64,000 nucleotides of DNA from an uncultured Flavobacteriaceae bacterium (GTDB taxonomy: Bacteria; Bacteroidota; Bacteroidia; Flavobacteriales; Flavobacteriaceae). How positions within the stretch are numbered: the first letter of the stretch is position 1; each line of letters starts with the position of its first letter. The notes beneath the pieces are model-generated. The model had not been told where the DNA came from, ran no database searches, and saw only the letters and a list, made by a program, of their open reading frames with translations. The DNA is taken from assembly GCA_947500385.1 (NCBI GenBank), contig CANMSA010000004.1:62001-126000 (forward strand). The letters are read 5' to 3'. Of the stretch, positions 8,113 through 16,845 are shown piece after piece. The position numbers and the translations under genes are program-made.

Positions 8113-9118
8113 ACTCGCGCCATTTTTGGATGCCATGCGCCATATCGTCCGGGAGTGTAGAATCAAAACGCATCCGTTCTCCGGTCACCGGGTGTTCAAA
8201 ACCCAAGGTTTTCGCATGCAAGGCTTGTCGCGGTAGTATCTTGAAGGCATTTTCTACAAATTGCTTGTATTTTGTAAATGTAGTGCCCTTTAGAATCTTT
8301 TCACCGCCATAGCGTTCATCGTTGAAAAGCGTATGCCCAATGTATTTCATATGCACCCGTATTTGATGCGTTCGTCCTGTTTCGAGCCGGCAGCTGACCA
8401 AGGTGACATAGCCTAGACGCTCCAGTACCTCATAATGGGTAATCGCCTCTTTCCCTTCATCTCCTTCGGGAAAAACATGCATTTGTAACCGGTTTTTGGG
8501 GTGTCTGGCAATGTTGCCCTCAATGGTACCCTTATTATTTTCCACATTTCCCCATACCAAGGCTACATACTCGCGTTCACTGGTCTTATCAAAAAATTGT
8601 TTGGCAAGATGTGTCATGGCCGTCTCGGTCTTGGCAACCACCAGCAAGCCCGAAGTATCCTTATCGATCCGATGCACCAAGCCCGGCCGCTCATTGCTGT
8701 TCACAGGTAAATCTTTTGTATGATGCAAAAGAGCATTGATGAGGGTACCCGAGTAGTTTCCATGCCCAGGATGTACGACCATGCCCGCGGGCTTGTTCAC
8801 GACCAAAAGGGCGTCATCTTCATACACGATATCTAAGGGAATGTCTTCGGGAACCAATAAAAATTCGTGCGGTGGATGTTCGAACAATACGCGTACCTCA
8901 TCTCCTGCTTTTACCTTGTAATTCTGTTTTACCACTACCCCGTTCACCCAGATATTACCGCTTTTCGCGGCCTGTTGGATTTTATTACGCGTAGCGTATT
9001 CGATAAAGTTCATTAAAAACTTATCGACTCTTAGCGGATCTTGCCCTTTGGATGCGGTAAATTTATGGTGTTCGTATAGTTCGTCCCCGTTTCCATCGAG
9101 GTTCTCTTGAGGCCCCAT
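8093..9118 (-). CDS. RluD-family 23S rRNA pseudouridine synthase
   Basis: An N-terminal S4 RNA-binding domain (about 25-85, RVDKFLMNFIEYATRNKIQQ) precedes a RsuA/RluA catalytic domain. The motif LVHRIDKDTSGLLVVAKT holds the catalytic Asp152. ETGRTHQIRVHMKYIGHTL and GFEHPVTGE complete the RluD/RluC pattern. The 341 residues fit RluD, which isomerises uridines of 23S helix 69; the exact target sites cannot be read from sequence. It starts 3 bases after the PASTA gene stop and overlaps the M23 gene, an arrangement common in Flavobacteriia. Confidence 0.93.
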   Translation of the reverse strand: MGPQENLDGNGDELYEHHKFTASKGQDPLRVDKFLMNFIEYATRNKIQQAAKSGNIWVNGVVVKQNYKVKAGDEVRVLFEHPPHEFLLVPEDIPLDIVYEDDALLVVNKPAGMVVHPGHGNYSGTLINALLHHTKDLPVNSNERPGLVHRIDKDTSGLLVVAKTETAMTHLAKQFFDKTSEREYVALVWGNVENNKGTIEGNIARHPKNRLQMHVFPEGDEGKEAITHYEVLERLGYVTLVSCRLETGRTHQIRVHMKYIGHTLFNDERYGGEKILKGTTFTKYKQFVENAFKILPRQALHAKTLGFEHPVTGERMRFDSTLPDDMAHGIQKWREYAKHSQ

Positions 9119-9121
9119 AGG

Positions 9122-9712
9122 CTATTCGGAATTGGCCTTGATTTCTGCGCTTTGCGTCGTACGGGCACCATTGCCACATACCAGCTCTACCTTGGAAGTT
9201 TTGGGAAGCTTGTCCCCGGGTTTGATGCGTTTGCCTTTATACTTTACATAGTACACCATGTCTTTTCCCAACTCATCAATATAAGTGGTACGTTGCACAT
9301 CAAGACCTACCGCCCGCAACATGGAAGTGGCATTGCGCTTGGTCACCTGTTCAATTTTGGGAACCGTCACCTTTTTATAGCCCGAGGGATTGACCGTGAA
9401 GTAGATCTTCCGATTCTCCTTTACCTTATTACCGGCAGGTGGGTTTTGATCGATAATCGAAAAACGGGGATAGTCTGGATTAAAATTGGCCGAATCCAAG
9501 ACCTCATACCGAAGCCCCGCCTCCTCTACCGCGGTACGCATATCGGGAACCGACATTTTAGAAAAATCGGGGACCTCTACAAACTCACCATGATTGGTAG
9601 TGCTTTTAAGCCACTGAAGTGCCAGAAAAACAATTAGTATAGTGGCCAATAACGCCAAACCCAACTGAATCAGAAAGGTTTTACTTTTTAGAAAACTTAA
9701 AAAATTTCGCAT
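9122..9712 (-). CDS. PASTA-domain membrane protein
   Basis: The 196-residue protein has one N-terminal membrane span (about 11-35, LIQLGLALLATILIVFLAL) and then three PASTA repeats with the usual pattern (VEVPDFSKMSVPDM, VTVPKIEQVTKRNA, LPKTSKVELVCG). PASTA domains bind muropeptides or beta-lactams in PknB kinases and class A PBPs; here neither a kinase nor a transpeptidase is attached. It probably senses or organises peptidoglycan from the periplasmic side. The start is the ATG at 9712 rather than a TTG at 9748. The gene leads the operon with rluD-type and M23 genes and is divergent from ddl. Confidence 0.88.
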   Translation of the reverse strand: MRNFLSFLKSKTFLIQLGLALLATILIVFLALQWLKSTTNHGEFVEVPDFSKMSVPDMRTAVEEAGLRYEVLDSANFNPDYPRFSIIDQNPPAGNKVKENRKIYFTVNPSGYKKVTVPKIEQVTKRNATSMLRAVGLDVQRTTYIDELGKDMVYYVKYKGKRIKPGDKLPKTSKVELVCGNGARTTQSAEIKANSE

Positions 9713-9731
9713 TTGGAGTACATATTGCGTA

Positions 9732-9739
9732 CAAATATA
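9732..9739 (-). promoter_or_regulatory. Candidate -7 element for the PASTA operon
   Basis: On the minus strand this reads TATATTTG, a perfect match to the Bacteroidota -7 consensus TAnnTTTG, ending 20 bases before the ATG at 9712. A TTTG lies 16 bases upstream, shorter than the usual spacer of about 20, so the -33 element is uncertain. Confidence 0.5.
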
Positions 9740-9926
9740 GGAAAACAAGCCCTTACAAATAAGGCTTACGAGGTCTAAATATAAAAGGGGGCCTGCCTGC
9801 TATCGCAGGGAACACCTTGCCCTTGAAGAGAGTAAAAAAGCAACTAGCGGCACAAAAAAAGAAATCGGAACTCTTTTTTTCTTTACTTTGAAACCGCACT
9901 GATACAAGTACAGTTAAAACCATCTG

Positions 9927-10901
9927 ATGAAAAAAAATATTGCCATTATCATGGGCGGGCATTCGAGTGAACGGGAAATTTCGTTGAAAAGCGGCAATGT
10001 CGTGTATAACTATTTGGACAAGGAAAAGTTTTCGGCGTACAGAATTCATATTCGGAAAGAGAAATGGGTCTATGTTGATGCGCAAGAACAGGAACATGCC
10101 GTAGACAAGAACGATTTCTCGGTAGTCTTAGGCAAGGAGACTATTCGTTTTCATTGCGTGTTCAATGCAATTCATGGGTCGCCAGGAGAGGACGGACTGA
10201 TGCAGGCGTATTTCGAATTGCTTGGAATTCCGCAAACCTCTTGCGATTTCTACCAAGCGTCCCTTACCTTCAATAAAAGAGACCTCTTAAGTGTTTTGAA
10301 ACCGTATGGCATTCCTGCAGCTGCCTCTTACTACTTAAACGCGGGGGATCCCGTAGACGAGGAGGCTATCATATCAAAAGTAGGATTGCCCTGTTTTGTA
10401 AAAGCAAACAAGGCGGGAAGTAGTTTTGGCATTTCAAAAGTATACGAAAAGGAAGCACTATCGGCCGCCATTGAAAATGCCTACAAAGAAGACGATGAAA
10501 TTATTATCGAAGCCTTTTTGGACGGGATAGAAGTATCGGTGGGGGTTATCAAGTACCAAGGAGAAACAAAAGTGCTGCCGATCACCGAAATTGTAAGCGA
10601 AAACGACTTTTTTGATTACGAAGCAAAGTATCAGGGGAAATCAAAGGAAGTAACCCCTGCACGCATAACAAAGGAAGAGGCCAATGCTGTCGGCGATATG
10701 GCAAAAAAAGTATACGACATCCTAAAAATGAAAGGCTATACCCGAAGTGAGTTTATCTTTGTTGATTCGGTTCCGTATATGCTTGAGATGAATACCACCC
10801 CAGGGTTGACTACAGAGAGCATATTACCGCAACAGGCAAAGGTCGCGGGCATATCGCTATCCGAGTTATTTGAAAGTGCCATTACCGAGGCGCTATCCTA
10901 G
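9927..10901 (+). CDS. ddl: D-alanine--D-alanine ligase
   Basis: Ddl joins two D-alanines with ATP to give the dipeptide that ends the peptidoglycan stem. The 324 residues show the N-terminal IMGGHSSEREISLKSG motif, an FNAIHGSPGEDG segment, the ATP-grasp core (PCFVKANKAGSSFGISKV, IIEAFLDGIEVSVGV) and the metal-binding LEMNTTPGLT near the end. It is cytoplasmic. Upstream a TTACTTTG (9883-9890) is one mismatch from the TAnnTTTG element. It is divergent from the PASTA cell-wall gene and followed after 39 bases by coaD. Confidence 0.96.
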   Translation: MKKNIAIIMGGHSSEREISLKSGNVVYNYLDKEKFSAYRIHIRKEKWVYVDAQEQEHAVDKNDFSVVLGKETIRFHCVFNAIHGSPGEDGLMQAYFELLGIPQTSCDFYQASLTFNKRDLLSVLKPYGIPAAASYYLNAGDPVDEEAIISKVGLPCFVKANKAGSSFGISKVYEKEALSAAIENAYKEDDEIIIEAFLDGIEVSVGVIKYQGETKVLPITEIVSENDFFDYEAKYQGKSKEVTPARITKEEANAVGDMAKKVYDILKMKGYTRSEFIFVDSVPYMLEMNTTPGLTTESILPQQAKVAGISLSELFESAITEALS

Positions 10902-10940
10902 AAATTAGTACATTTACCCCTTAGTACAAAGTAGCTGAAA

Positions 10941-11399
10941 ATGAAAAAGCGCGCCATATTTCCCGGTTCTTTCGACCCCTTGACACTAGGACACTACGAT
11001 ATTATTCAAAGGGGGATCACCTTATTCGATGAGTTGATCATCGCGATTGGTATCAATGCGGAAAAAAAATACATGTTCAGTCTTGAGGAACGTATGGCAT
11101 TCATTTCAGAAGCTTTTGCGCAGGAGCCAAAAATAAAGGTGATGACCTACCAAGGACTCACCGTTGACTTTTGCCAAAAAATTGATGCCAACTTCATTTT
11201 AAGAGGCCTAAGGAATCCTGCGGATTTTGAATTTGAAAAGGCCATTGCCCATACGAATAGAAAACTCTCCGAAATAGAAACGGTCTTTTTATTGACATCT
11301 TCCGGAAAATCGTTCATCAGTTCTTCAATCGTTCGAGATGTTATTCGCAATGGTGGAGATTACACCGGTTTGGTACCTGAAACCGTTCGGGTCCTTTGA
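10941..11399 (+). CDS. coaD: Phosphopantetheine adenylyltransferase
   Basis: CoaD makes dephospho-CoA from 4'-phosphopantetheine and ATP, the fourth step of CoA synthesis. The 152 residues are standard. The nucleotidyltransferase signature FPGSFDPLTLGHYDII lies at the N-terminus, RGLRNPADFEFE in the middle, and ISSSIVRDVIRNGG near the end. It starts 39 bases after ddl on the same strand, so co-transcription is likely. Confidence 0.96.
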   Translation: MKKRAIFPGSFDPLTLGHYDIIQRGITLFDELIIAIGINAEKKYMFSLEERMAFISEAFAQEPKIKVMTYQGLTVDFCQKIDANFILRGLRNPADFEFEKAIAHTNRKLSEIETVFLLTSSGKSFISSSIVRDVIRNGGDYTGLVPETVRVL

Positions 11400-11546
11400 A
11401 GCTTCTTCTAAATTGTAAGAATATTCGACATTTTTAACTCATTTTCGCCATTCATTTTCCTAATAACACAACGTAAATAGGGTTATTCACAACAATTTTG
11501 GACATATGTAATATATTCCTCTTAAATTAGTAGGAAAATAAAACAA

Positions 11547-13397
11547 ATGCTAAAGGATCGCCACATACGGACGACCAGTTACCTCATTAAGCAGCTACCG
11601 AAGGCCACGGCTTTTCTAAATAGCGAGCTAGAGGTTACCCATGCCTCGGACAAGTGGATCGATTACTTCAACTTTGAAGACAGGAATGTGTTCGGCAGAA
11701 AGGTAATAGACCTTTTCGGAGCTACCGGAAAAGCGTGGCAAAAAACCTTCAAGGAATGTATTAAAGGAGTAAGTAGCGGTACTACCGTAGAACACTATAC
11801 CGATAAAAATCAAAAAGAGTGTTGGTTCGAACAAACCGTTCTCCCTTGGTACGATGAGCAAGAAAATGTAATCGGGGTGATTTTCCAGATCGAAGATGTA
11901 ACCGATAGTGTGGTACATCAACTCGAACTCGATAAGTTGCACCTACTTTACAATGAAAAAACAGAAATCGCTAAAATCGGCAGTTGGAACTATGACCTCA
12001 CCACGCATAAACTCACTTGGAGCAAAATGACCAAGCGAATTCATGAGGTAGATGACGATTACGTTCCCGATATCAACACAAGTATTAACTTTTACAAACA
12101 AGGATATAGCCGTAACACCATCTCCATGATGTTGGAAAAAGCAATGCGTGAGGGAGTTCCCTGGAATGTAAAATTACAAATCGTTACTGCAAAAGGAAAT
12201 GAAAAATGGGTAATCGCCGCAGGGAAACCCTTGTTTAAAAACAACATATTGGTAGGAATTCTTGGGACCTTTCAGGATATTAACGATCAGGTGGTCGCAG
12301 ATATAAAAACAAAGGAAAGCGAGCGACTTTTAAAAACCCTGATCGATGCGCTGCCCCTAAATGTTTTTGTAAAAGACTTAAATTCCAAAAAAATTCTCGT
12401 CAATAAAGCGGAATGCGAATACCTCGGTTTTAAAAACCCAAACTCGGTCATCGGGAAAGACGATTTTGACTTCTATTCGGCGGAGATGGCACAAGGGTTT
12501 AGGGAAGAAGACCTACAGGTCATGAACTCGTTAGAGCCTCTTTTGGGAAAAGAATGCATCATTATCAAAAAAGATGGGAGTGCGACCACCTTGCTTACCT
12601 CAAAAATTCCACTTGTGGGCAATGACGGAAAGGCCAATGGCCTAGTCGGAATAAGTTTGGACATTTCCGAGTTAAAACAAAAAGAGGAGGAATTACGGGA
12701 CCTGATCAACGTGACTTCGCTACAGAACAAAAAGCTGGTGAATTTTGCACATATTGTTTCCCACAACCTTCGTTCCCATTCGGCGAATTTTTCAATGCTT
12801 TTAGACTTTTTGGTAAATGAAGAAAATGGGGAAGAAAAAGAAAACATTACCCGTATGTTGGTCGACGCCTCCGACAATCTTTTGGAAACCTTGGAGAACT
12901 TAAACGAAGTAGTAGCCATTAACACCAATACCAATTTGGTAAAAAAACCCATTTTACTCAATGATATGGTTAAAAAAGTGGCTCAGAACTTATCGGCCTT
13001 CCTACGGAACAACAACGCCAAAATCGTAAACGATGTTTGTGAAAAAGTAATCATACCGGTGATTCCCGCCTATCTGGAAAGCATTTTACTGAACTTTGTG
13101 ACCAACGCGGTCAAGTACAAAGAACCCACACGAGACCCCGTTATTCGCCTCAGTTGTTCTTTTCAGGAAAATTATATGGTTTTAGTGATTAAGGACAATG
13201 GGATGGGAATCGACCTAAAAAAATACGGTGACAAGCTTTTTGGAATGTACAAAACCTTTCATAATAACAAGGACGCAAGAGGTATTGGCCTTTATATCTC
13301 TAAAAATCAAATAGAAGCCATGGGCGGTAAAGTAACGGTCAGCAGCACAGTTGGCAAGGGCTCTACCTTTAAACTATTCTTCAATGAGAAAAATTAA
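11547..13397 (+). CDS. PAS-domain sensor histidine kinase (soluble)
   Basis: The 616-residue protein has no membrane span, so it probably senses a cytoplasmic signal. Three PAS regions (about 15-125, 130-250 and 255-380; the last has VFVKDLNSKKILVNKAE) precede a HisKA domain with phospho-acceptor His405 in an H-box SHNLRSHSANF. The HATPase domain has the N box near residue 518 (NFVTNAVKYKEP), G1 DNGMGID and G2 RGIGLYISK. The H-box departs from the common SHELRTP pattern. Its final codons overlap the response regulator by 14 bases, so the two form a translationally linked pair. Confidence 0.92.
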   Translation: MLKDRHIRTTSYLIKQLPKATAFLNSELEVTHASDKWIDYFNFEDRNVFGRKVIDLFGATGKAWQKTFKECIKGVSSGTTVEHYTDKNQKECWFEQTVLPWYDEQENVIGVIFQIEDVTDSVVHQLELDKLHLLYNEKTEIAKIGSWNYDLTTHKLTWSKMTKRIHEVDDDYVPDINTSINFYKQGYSRNTISMMLEKAMREGVPWNVKLQIVTAKGNEKWVIAAGKPLFKNNILVGILGTFQDINDQVVADIKTKESERLLKTLIDALPLNVFVKDLNSKKILVNKAECEYLGFKNPNSVIGKDDFDFYSAEMAQGFREEDLQVMNSLEPLLGKECIIIKKDGSATTLLTSKIPLVGNDGKANGLVGISLDISELKQKEEELRDLINVTSLQNKKLVNFAHIVSHNLRSHSANFSMLLDFLVNEENGEEKENITRMLVDASDNLLETLENLNEVVAINTNTNLVKKPILLNDMVKKVAQNLSAFLRNNNAKIVNDVCEKVIIPVIPAYLESILLNFVTNAVKYKEPTRDPVIRLSCSFQENYMVLVIKDNGMGIDLKKYGDKLFGMYKTFHNNKDARGIGLYISKNQIEAMGGKVTVSSTVGKGSTFKLFFNEKN

Positions 13398-13788
13398 CTC
13401 CATCTACATCATCGATGACGACCCTATTACCGTATTCGGTATTAAAAAGATTCTTGGCACCGTGGTGCAATGCGAAACCCTGGCAACTTATGGCAATGGT
13501 AAGTTGGCGTTGGAGGCCATACGGGAGCATTTGACCAACCAATTGGCAATTCCCGATGTTATTTTTCTTGACATTAACATGCCCATTATGGATGGGTGGC
13601 AATTTTTGGAAGAATTTATAGGGCTTCCGATCAATCAAAAAGTACGTGTCAATATCATCACCTCGTCAATCGATACGGCCGATGTTGAAAATTGGGAGCA
13701 CTACCGCACTCGTTCCCATCATTTAATCACTTTCAATAACAAACCGGTCAAAAAAGACAAACTAGACCTCATTACCAAAGTTGCCTAA
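13384..13788 (+). CDS. Single-domain response regulator
   Basis: The 134-residue REC-only protein has acidic residues at 8-10 (IIDDDP), the phospho-acceptor Asp63 in VIFLDINMPIMDGW, and a C-terminal KPVKKDKL with the conserved lysine. No output domain follows, so it likely works by protein-protein contact or in a phosphorelay, as CheY and Spo0F do. ATG at 13384 is preferred over an upstream TTG because it removes residues that do not fit the REC fold. It overlaps the kinase gene by 14 bases. Confidence 0.9.
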   Translation: MRKINSIYIIDDDPITVFGIKKILGTVVQCETLATYGNGKLALEAIREHLTNQLAIPDVIFLDINMPIMDGWQFLEEFIGLPINQKVRVNIITSSIDTADVENWEHYRTRSHHLITFNNKPVKKDKLDLITKVA

Positions 13789-13843
13789 CAGCAAGCGCTA
13801 TTTTTTTGCTTAAATTTACAAGGCAATTAAAACAGCGAACCCC

Positions 13844-15592
13844 ATGAGGCTTTTTATCTTGCTATGCATTTTTCTATTGATAGGCTGCGAAACCGAAACG
13901 ACCGATAAAGTAGCCGAATTTCCCACCCATTTCGAAAATTCAAAAGGCACCGAAACCGCCACCTATCTACAAGTGGTAGATTTTTATATTCGGTTGGCCA
14001 AAGAATATCCCGAAATCAATTTTCAGACCATCGGCATGACCGATAGTGGTCATCCCCTACATATCGCAACCTACAATCCCGACGGAGATTTTAATTTCAA
14101 TAAGATAAGTGAAGAGAAAACACTGATTCTGATAAACAACGGCATACATCCCGGAGAAAGTGATGGTATTGATGCCACCATGCTTTTGTACCGTGATTTT
14201 GCCACAGGAAAATTAGACCCTCCAAAAAATACGGTGCTCGTTTCGATCCCCATTTATAATATCGGGGGAGCGCTGAATCGAAATTCCACTACACGTGCCA
14301 ATCAAAATGGTCCGCAGTCCTATGGTTTTAGGGGAAATGCCAAAAACTATGACCTGAACAGGGATTTTATCAAAGCTGATACTGAAAATGCCAAGTCGTT
14401 CGCCGAGATATTTCATCTGGTGCATCCCGACATTTTCATTGATAATCATGTAAGCAATGGCGCCGACTACCAATATACCCTCACACATTTATTTACGCAG
14501 CATAACAAATTGGGTGGGGAACTGGGCAGTTACCTCCATACAGAATTAATGCCTACCCTTGAAAGTTCGTTGGCCAAGGCAAATTGGAATATCACCCCTT
14601 ACGTCAACGTTTTTAATCGAGTACCCGAAACCGGGTTTTCCCAATTTATCGACCACCCACGATATTCAACCGGTTATACCACCCTTTGGAATACGCTTGG
14701 CATGATGGTGGAAACGCATATGCTAAAACCCTATGACAAAAGGGTTGAAGGCACCTATGAGCTTATTCGTCAAATGATTGCCATTGCCGAAACAGACGGC
14801 GTTCGCATCAAAGAACTCAGGGAAGCGGCAAAAAATCGTCATGAAAAATGGACCCACTACCCTACCCAATGGGCCATTGATACCACCCGTAGCAGTATCC
14901 TCGATTTTAAAGGGTATGAAGCGGATACGCTGATGAGCGAAGTAACCGGGTTTCCCCGCTTGAAGTACGATCAAAATCGCCCCTTTACTAAAAAAGTGCG
15001 CTATCAAAACTACCTGGTCGCAACCGACTCGGTGACCATTCCCGAAGCTTATATACTACCAAAAGGGTACAATCGAATTGTTGACCTTATGGAGCGTAAC
15101 CATATCATATTCGAACCGCTACAGCAAGACACCAGTTTACTGGTAGAATCCTATAAAATCGATACCTACAAGACAAGACCGCAAGCCTACGAAGGGCATT
15201 ACCCGCATTACGATACCAAGGTAAGCAAGAACCGGAAAAAAGTATTCTTCAAGGAAGGTGATTACCTCATACCAACCAACCAAGAAGGCATTCGATACCT
15301 ACTGGAAACGCTGGAACCCCGGGCAATGGACTCTTTTTTTAACTGGAATTTCTTTGACGCCATTTTACAGCAAAAGGAGGGGTTTTCACCCTATGTATTT
15401 GAAGAGGTCGCAGCGAAACTTCTAGAAGAGAATTCCGTTTTGAGAGATTCTTTTGTTAGCAAAAAAACCCAGGATACCGAATTTGCCCAAAACTGGTATG
15501 GTCAACTAGATTGGTTGTTCAAACGTTCGCCCCATTATGAGGAGGCACACCTGCAATATCCGGTCTATCGAATTCCAAAAAACGACAACTAA
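13844..15592 (+). CDS. M14-family zinc carboxypeptidase lipoprotein
   Basis: A lipoprotein signal (MRLFILLCIFLLIGC, lipidation at Cys15) is followed by an M14 peptidase domain. The first metal motif HPGES (His102, Glu105) is clear, with ANYDLNRDF-like residues (KNYDLNRDF), DNHVSNGADYQYT bearing the third ligand, and a late MMVETHML carrying the candidate catalytic glutamate. The 582 residues exceed the catalytic domain, leaving about 250 C-terminal residues of unknown role. It probably trims peptides or peptidoglycan at the cell surface; the substrate cannot be named. It follows the response regulator by 55 bases and may be separately transcribed. Confidence 0.87.
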   Translation: MRLFILLCIFLLIGCETETTDKVAEFPTHFENSKGTETATYLQVVDFYIRLAKEYPEINFQTIGMTDSGHPLHIATYNPDGDFNFNKISEEKTLILINNGIHPGESDGIDATMLLYRDFATGKLDPPKNTVLVSIPIYNIGGALNRNSTTRANQNGPQSYGFRGNAKNYDLNRDFIKADTENAKSFAEIFHLVHPDIFIDNHVSNGADYQYTLTHLFTQHNKLGGELGSYLHTELMPTLESSLAKANWNITPYVNVFNRVPETGFSQFIDHPRYSTGYTTLWNTLGMMVETHMLKPYDKRVEGTYELIRQMIAIAETDGVRIKELREAAKNRHEKWTHYPTQWAIDTTRSSILDFKGYEADTLMSEVTGFPRLKYDQNRPFTKKVRYQNYLVATDSVTIPEAYILPKGYNRIVDLMERNHIIFEPLQQDTSLLVESYKIDTYKTRPQAYEGHYPHYDTKVSKNRKKVFFKEGDYLIPTNQEGIRYLLETLEPRAMDSFFNWNFFDAILQQKEGFSPYVFEEVAAKLLEENSVLRDSFVSKKTQDTEFAQNWYGQLDWLFKRSPHYEEAHLQYPVYRIPKNDN

Positions 15593-15601
15593 CTACCTAA
15601 T

Positions 15602-16192
15602 TTAATCGTCTTCAAAAAGAATTTTAATATTGATATAGGAGTTTTCCAACGCCTTTTTGATCTTTAGGGGACCTTTCCATTTCACCTTCTCTATGCCTTC
15701 GCTTTTTTGTCCTTTTAACTTTCCCGCAAAACTAGTGCGCATGGCGAACCAATGCACTTCTTTTAGTTTGTAGATACCATTTCTTTGAAAAATGTGATAG
15801 GTGGTCTTCAGAAAATTCTCGATTTTTAATCCTTCTACCCCGGTTTCCTCCTCGACTTCTCGAATAGCACATTCTTCAATAGTCTCCCCCTTGTCTAGCT
15901 TTCCTTTGGGCAAATCCCATTTATCGTTTCTATAAATGAACAAGACTTCCCCTTTTTTATTCGTGACCACCCCGCCAGCGGCAGTTACCAACGGAATTTT
16001 TTTGCTGAACTTTTTTAAGATCTCCTCATGGTTCGGATGGTAAATGTAAGCAGCCTCCAATCTATTCTTCTTAAGCGCTCTAATAGCCTCTTGTATCGCA
16101 TCCGGATTCAGCGGAAAATATTCGCCATTCCCCGTTTCTGAAAGTTTATTTGTCAAAATCAGGGGCAATTCATTCACAAAAACTTTATACAT
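15602..16192 (-). CDS. NUDIX hydrolase
   Basis: The 196 residues contain a complete Nudix box, from GKLDKGE through ECAIREVEEETGV, which binds the metal and activates water to cleave nucleoside diphosphate linkages. An N-terminal extension of about 65 residues (MYKVFVNELPLIL...) is typical of a Bacteroidota subgroup. The substrate cannot be told. The ATG at 16190-16192 is divergent from pyrE, whose ATG lies only 8 bases away, so each start sits inside the other's promoter region. The 3' end converges with the M14 gene 9 bases away. Confidence 0.9.
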   Translation of the reverse strand: MYKVFVNELPLILTNKLSETGNGEYFPLNPDAIQEAIRALKKNRLEAAYIYHPNHEEILKKFSKKIPLVTAAGGVVTNKKGEVLFIYRNDKWDLPKGKLDKGETIEECAIREVEEETGVEGLKIENFLKTTYHIFQRNGIYKLKEVHWFAMRTSFAGKLKGQKSEGIEKVKWKGPLKIKKALENSYINIKILFEDD

Positions 16193-16195
16193 TTG
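16188..16195 (+). promoter_or_regulatory. Candidate -7 element directly before pyrE
   Basis: TACATTTG matches TAnnTTTG perfectly but ends only 4 bases before the pyrE ATG. A -7 element here would place the transcript start at or next to the start codon, implying leaderless mRNA. No TTG is found at the usual -33 spacing, and the element overlaps the divergent NUDIX start codon. Confidence 0.35.
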
Positions 16196-16199
16196 CGCT

Positions 16200-16841
16200 A
16201 TGGTATTAGACAAGAATACGGCCAAAAAAACTGCTGAACTCCTTTTACAAATTAATGCAATAAAATTGAAACCCGAAAATCCGTTTTCGTGGGCTTCCGG
16301 CTGGAAATCTCCTATCTATTGTGACAATAGAATCATACTTTCCTATCCCGCTATACGCAACTATGTGCGTGAAGAAATGGCCAAATACGTAGAATCATTA
16401 TATGCCAAACCAGATGTAATTGCCGGGGTCGCGACCGGGGCGATTGGGGTCGGTGCCTTGGTAGCCGATTATATGGGGCTGCCGTTTATTTATGTGCGGC
16501 CGGAGCCGAAATCGCACGGCAGGCAAAATCAAATCGAAGGGGTTTTGGAAGCCAACCAAACGGTAGTGGTCATCGAAGATCTCATCAGTACGGGGAAAAG
16601 CAGCCTTAATGCCGTACAGGCGCTCGAAGCGGCAGGAGCAAAAGTAAAAGGGATGATGGCCATCTTTTCATATGGGTTTGCCGTTGCCGAAACTAATTTT
16701 ACCGAAAAAGAAGTAGAATTGCATACACTCAGCGATTATGAGCATTTGATTCAGCATGCTTCTGAAACCGATTATATCAATGATGCGCAATTAACTACTT
16801 TGATGGAGTGGCGCCAAAATCCATCTGAATGGAAAAAATAA
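16200..16841 (+). CDS. pyrE: Orotate phosphoribosyltransferase
   Basis: PyrE attaches PRPP-derived ribose phosphate to orotate to give OMP in pyrimidine synthesis. The 213 residues include FSWASGWKSPIYCDNR for orotate binding, VAGVATGAIGVGALVAD, RPEPKSHGRQNQIEG and the PRPP-binding VVVIEDLISTGKSS. It is cytoplasmic. It is followed 4 bases later by an SRPBCC protein, a pairing seen in other flavobacteria, and probably forms an operon with it. The ATG is only 7 bases from the divergent NUDIX start. Confidence 0.96.
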   Translation: MVLDKNTAKKTAELLLQINAIKLKPENPFSWASGWKSPIYCDNRIILSYPAIRNYVREEMAKYVESLYAKPDVIAGVATGAIGVGALVADYMGLPFIYVRPEPKSHGRQNQIEGVLEANQTVVVIEDLISTGKSSLNAVQALEAAGAKVKGMMAIFSYGFAVAETNFTEKEVELHTLSDYEHLIQHASETDYINDAQLTTLMEWRQNPSEWKK

Positions 16842-16845
16842 AAAA

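Noticed and set aside
9107-9637. 176-residue plus-strand frame over the PASTA gene
   Set aside because: Antisense to a well-supported gene and lacking recognised domains.
9781-9830. Terminator in the ddl-PASTA divergent gap
   Set aside because: The CCTGC/GCAGG stem is short, has no T tract, and no gene ends there.
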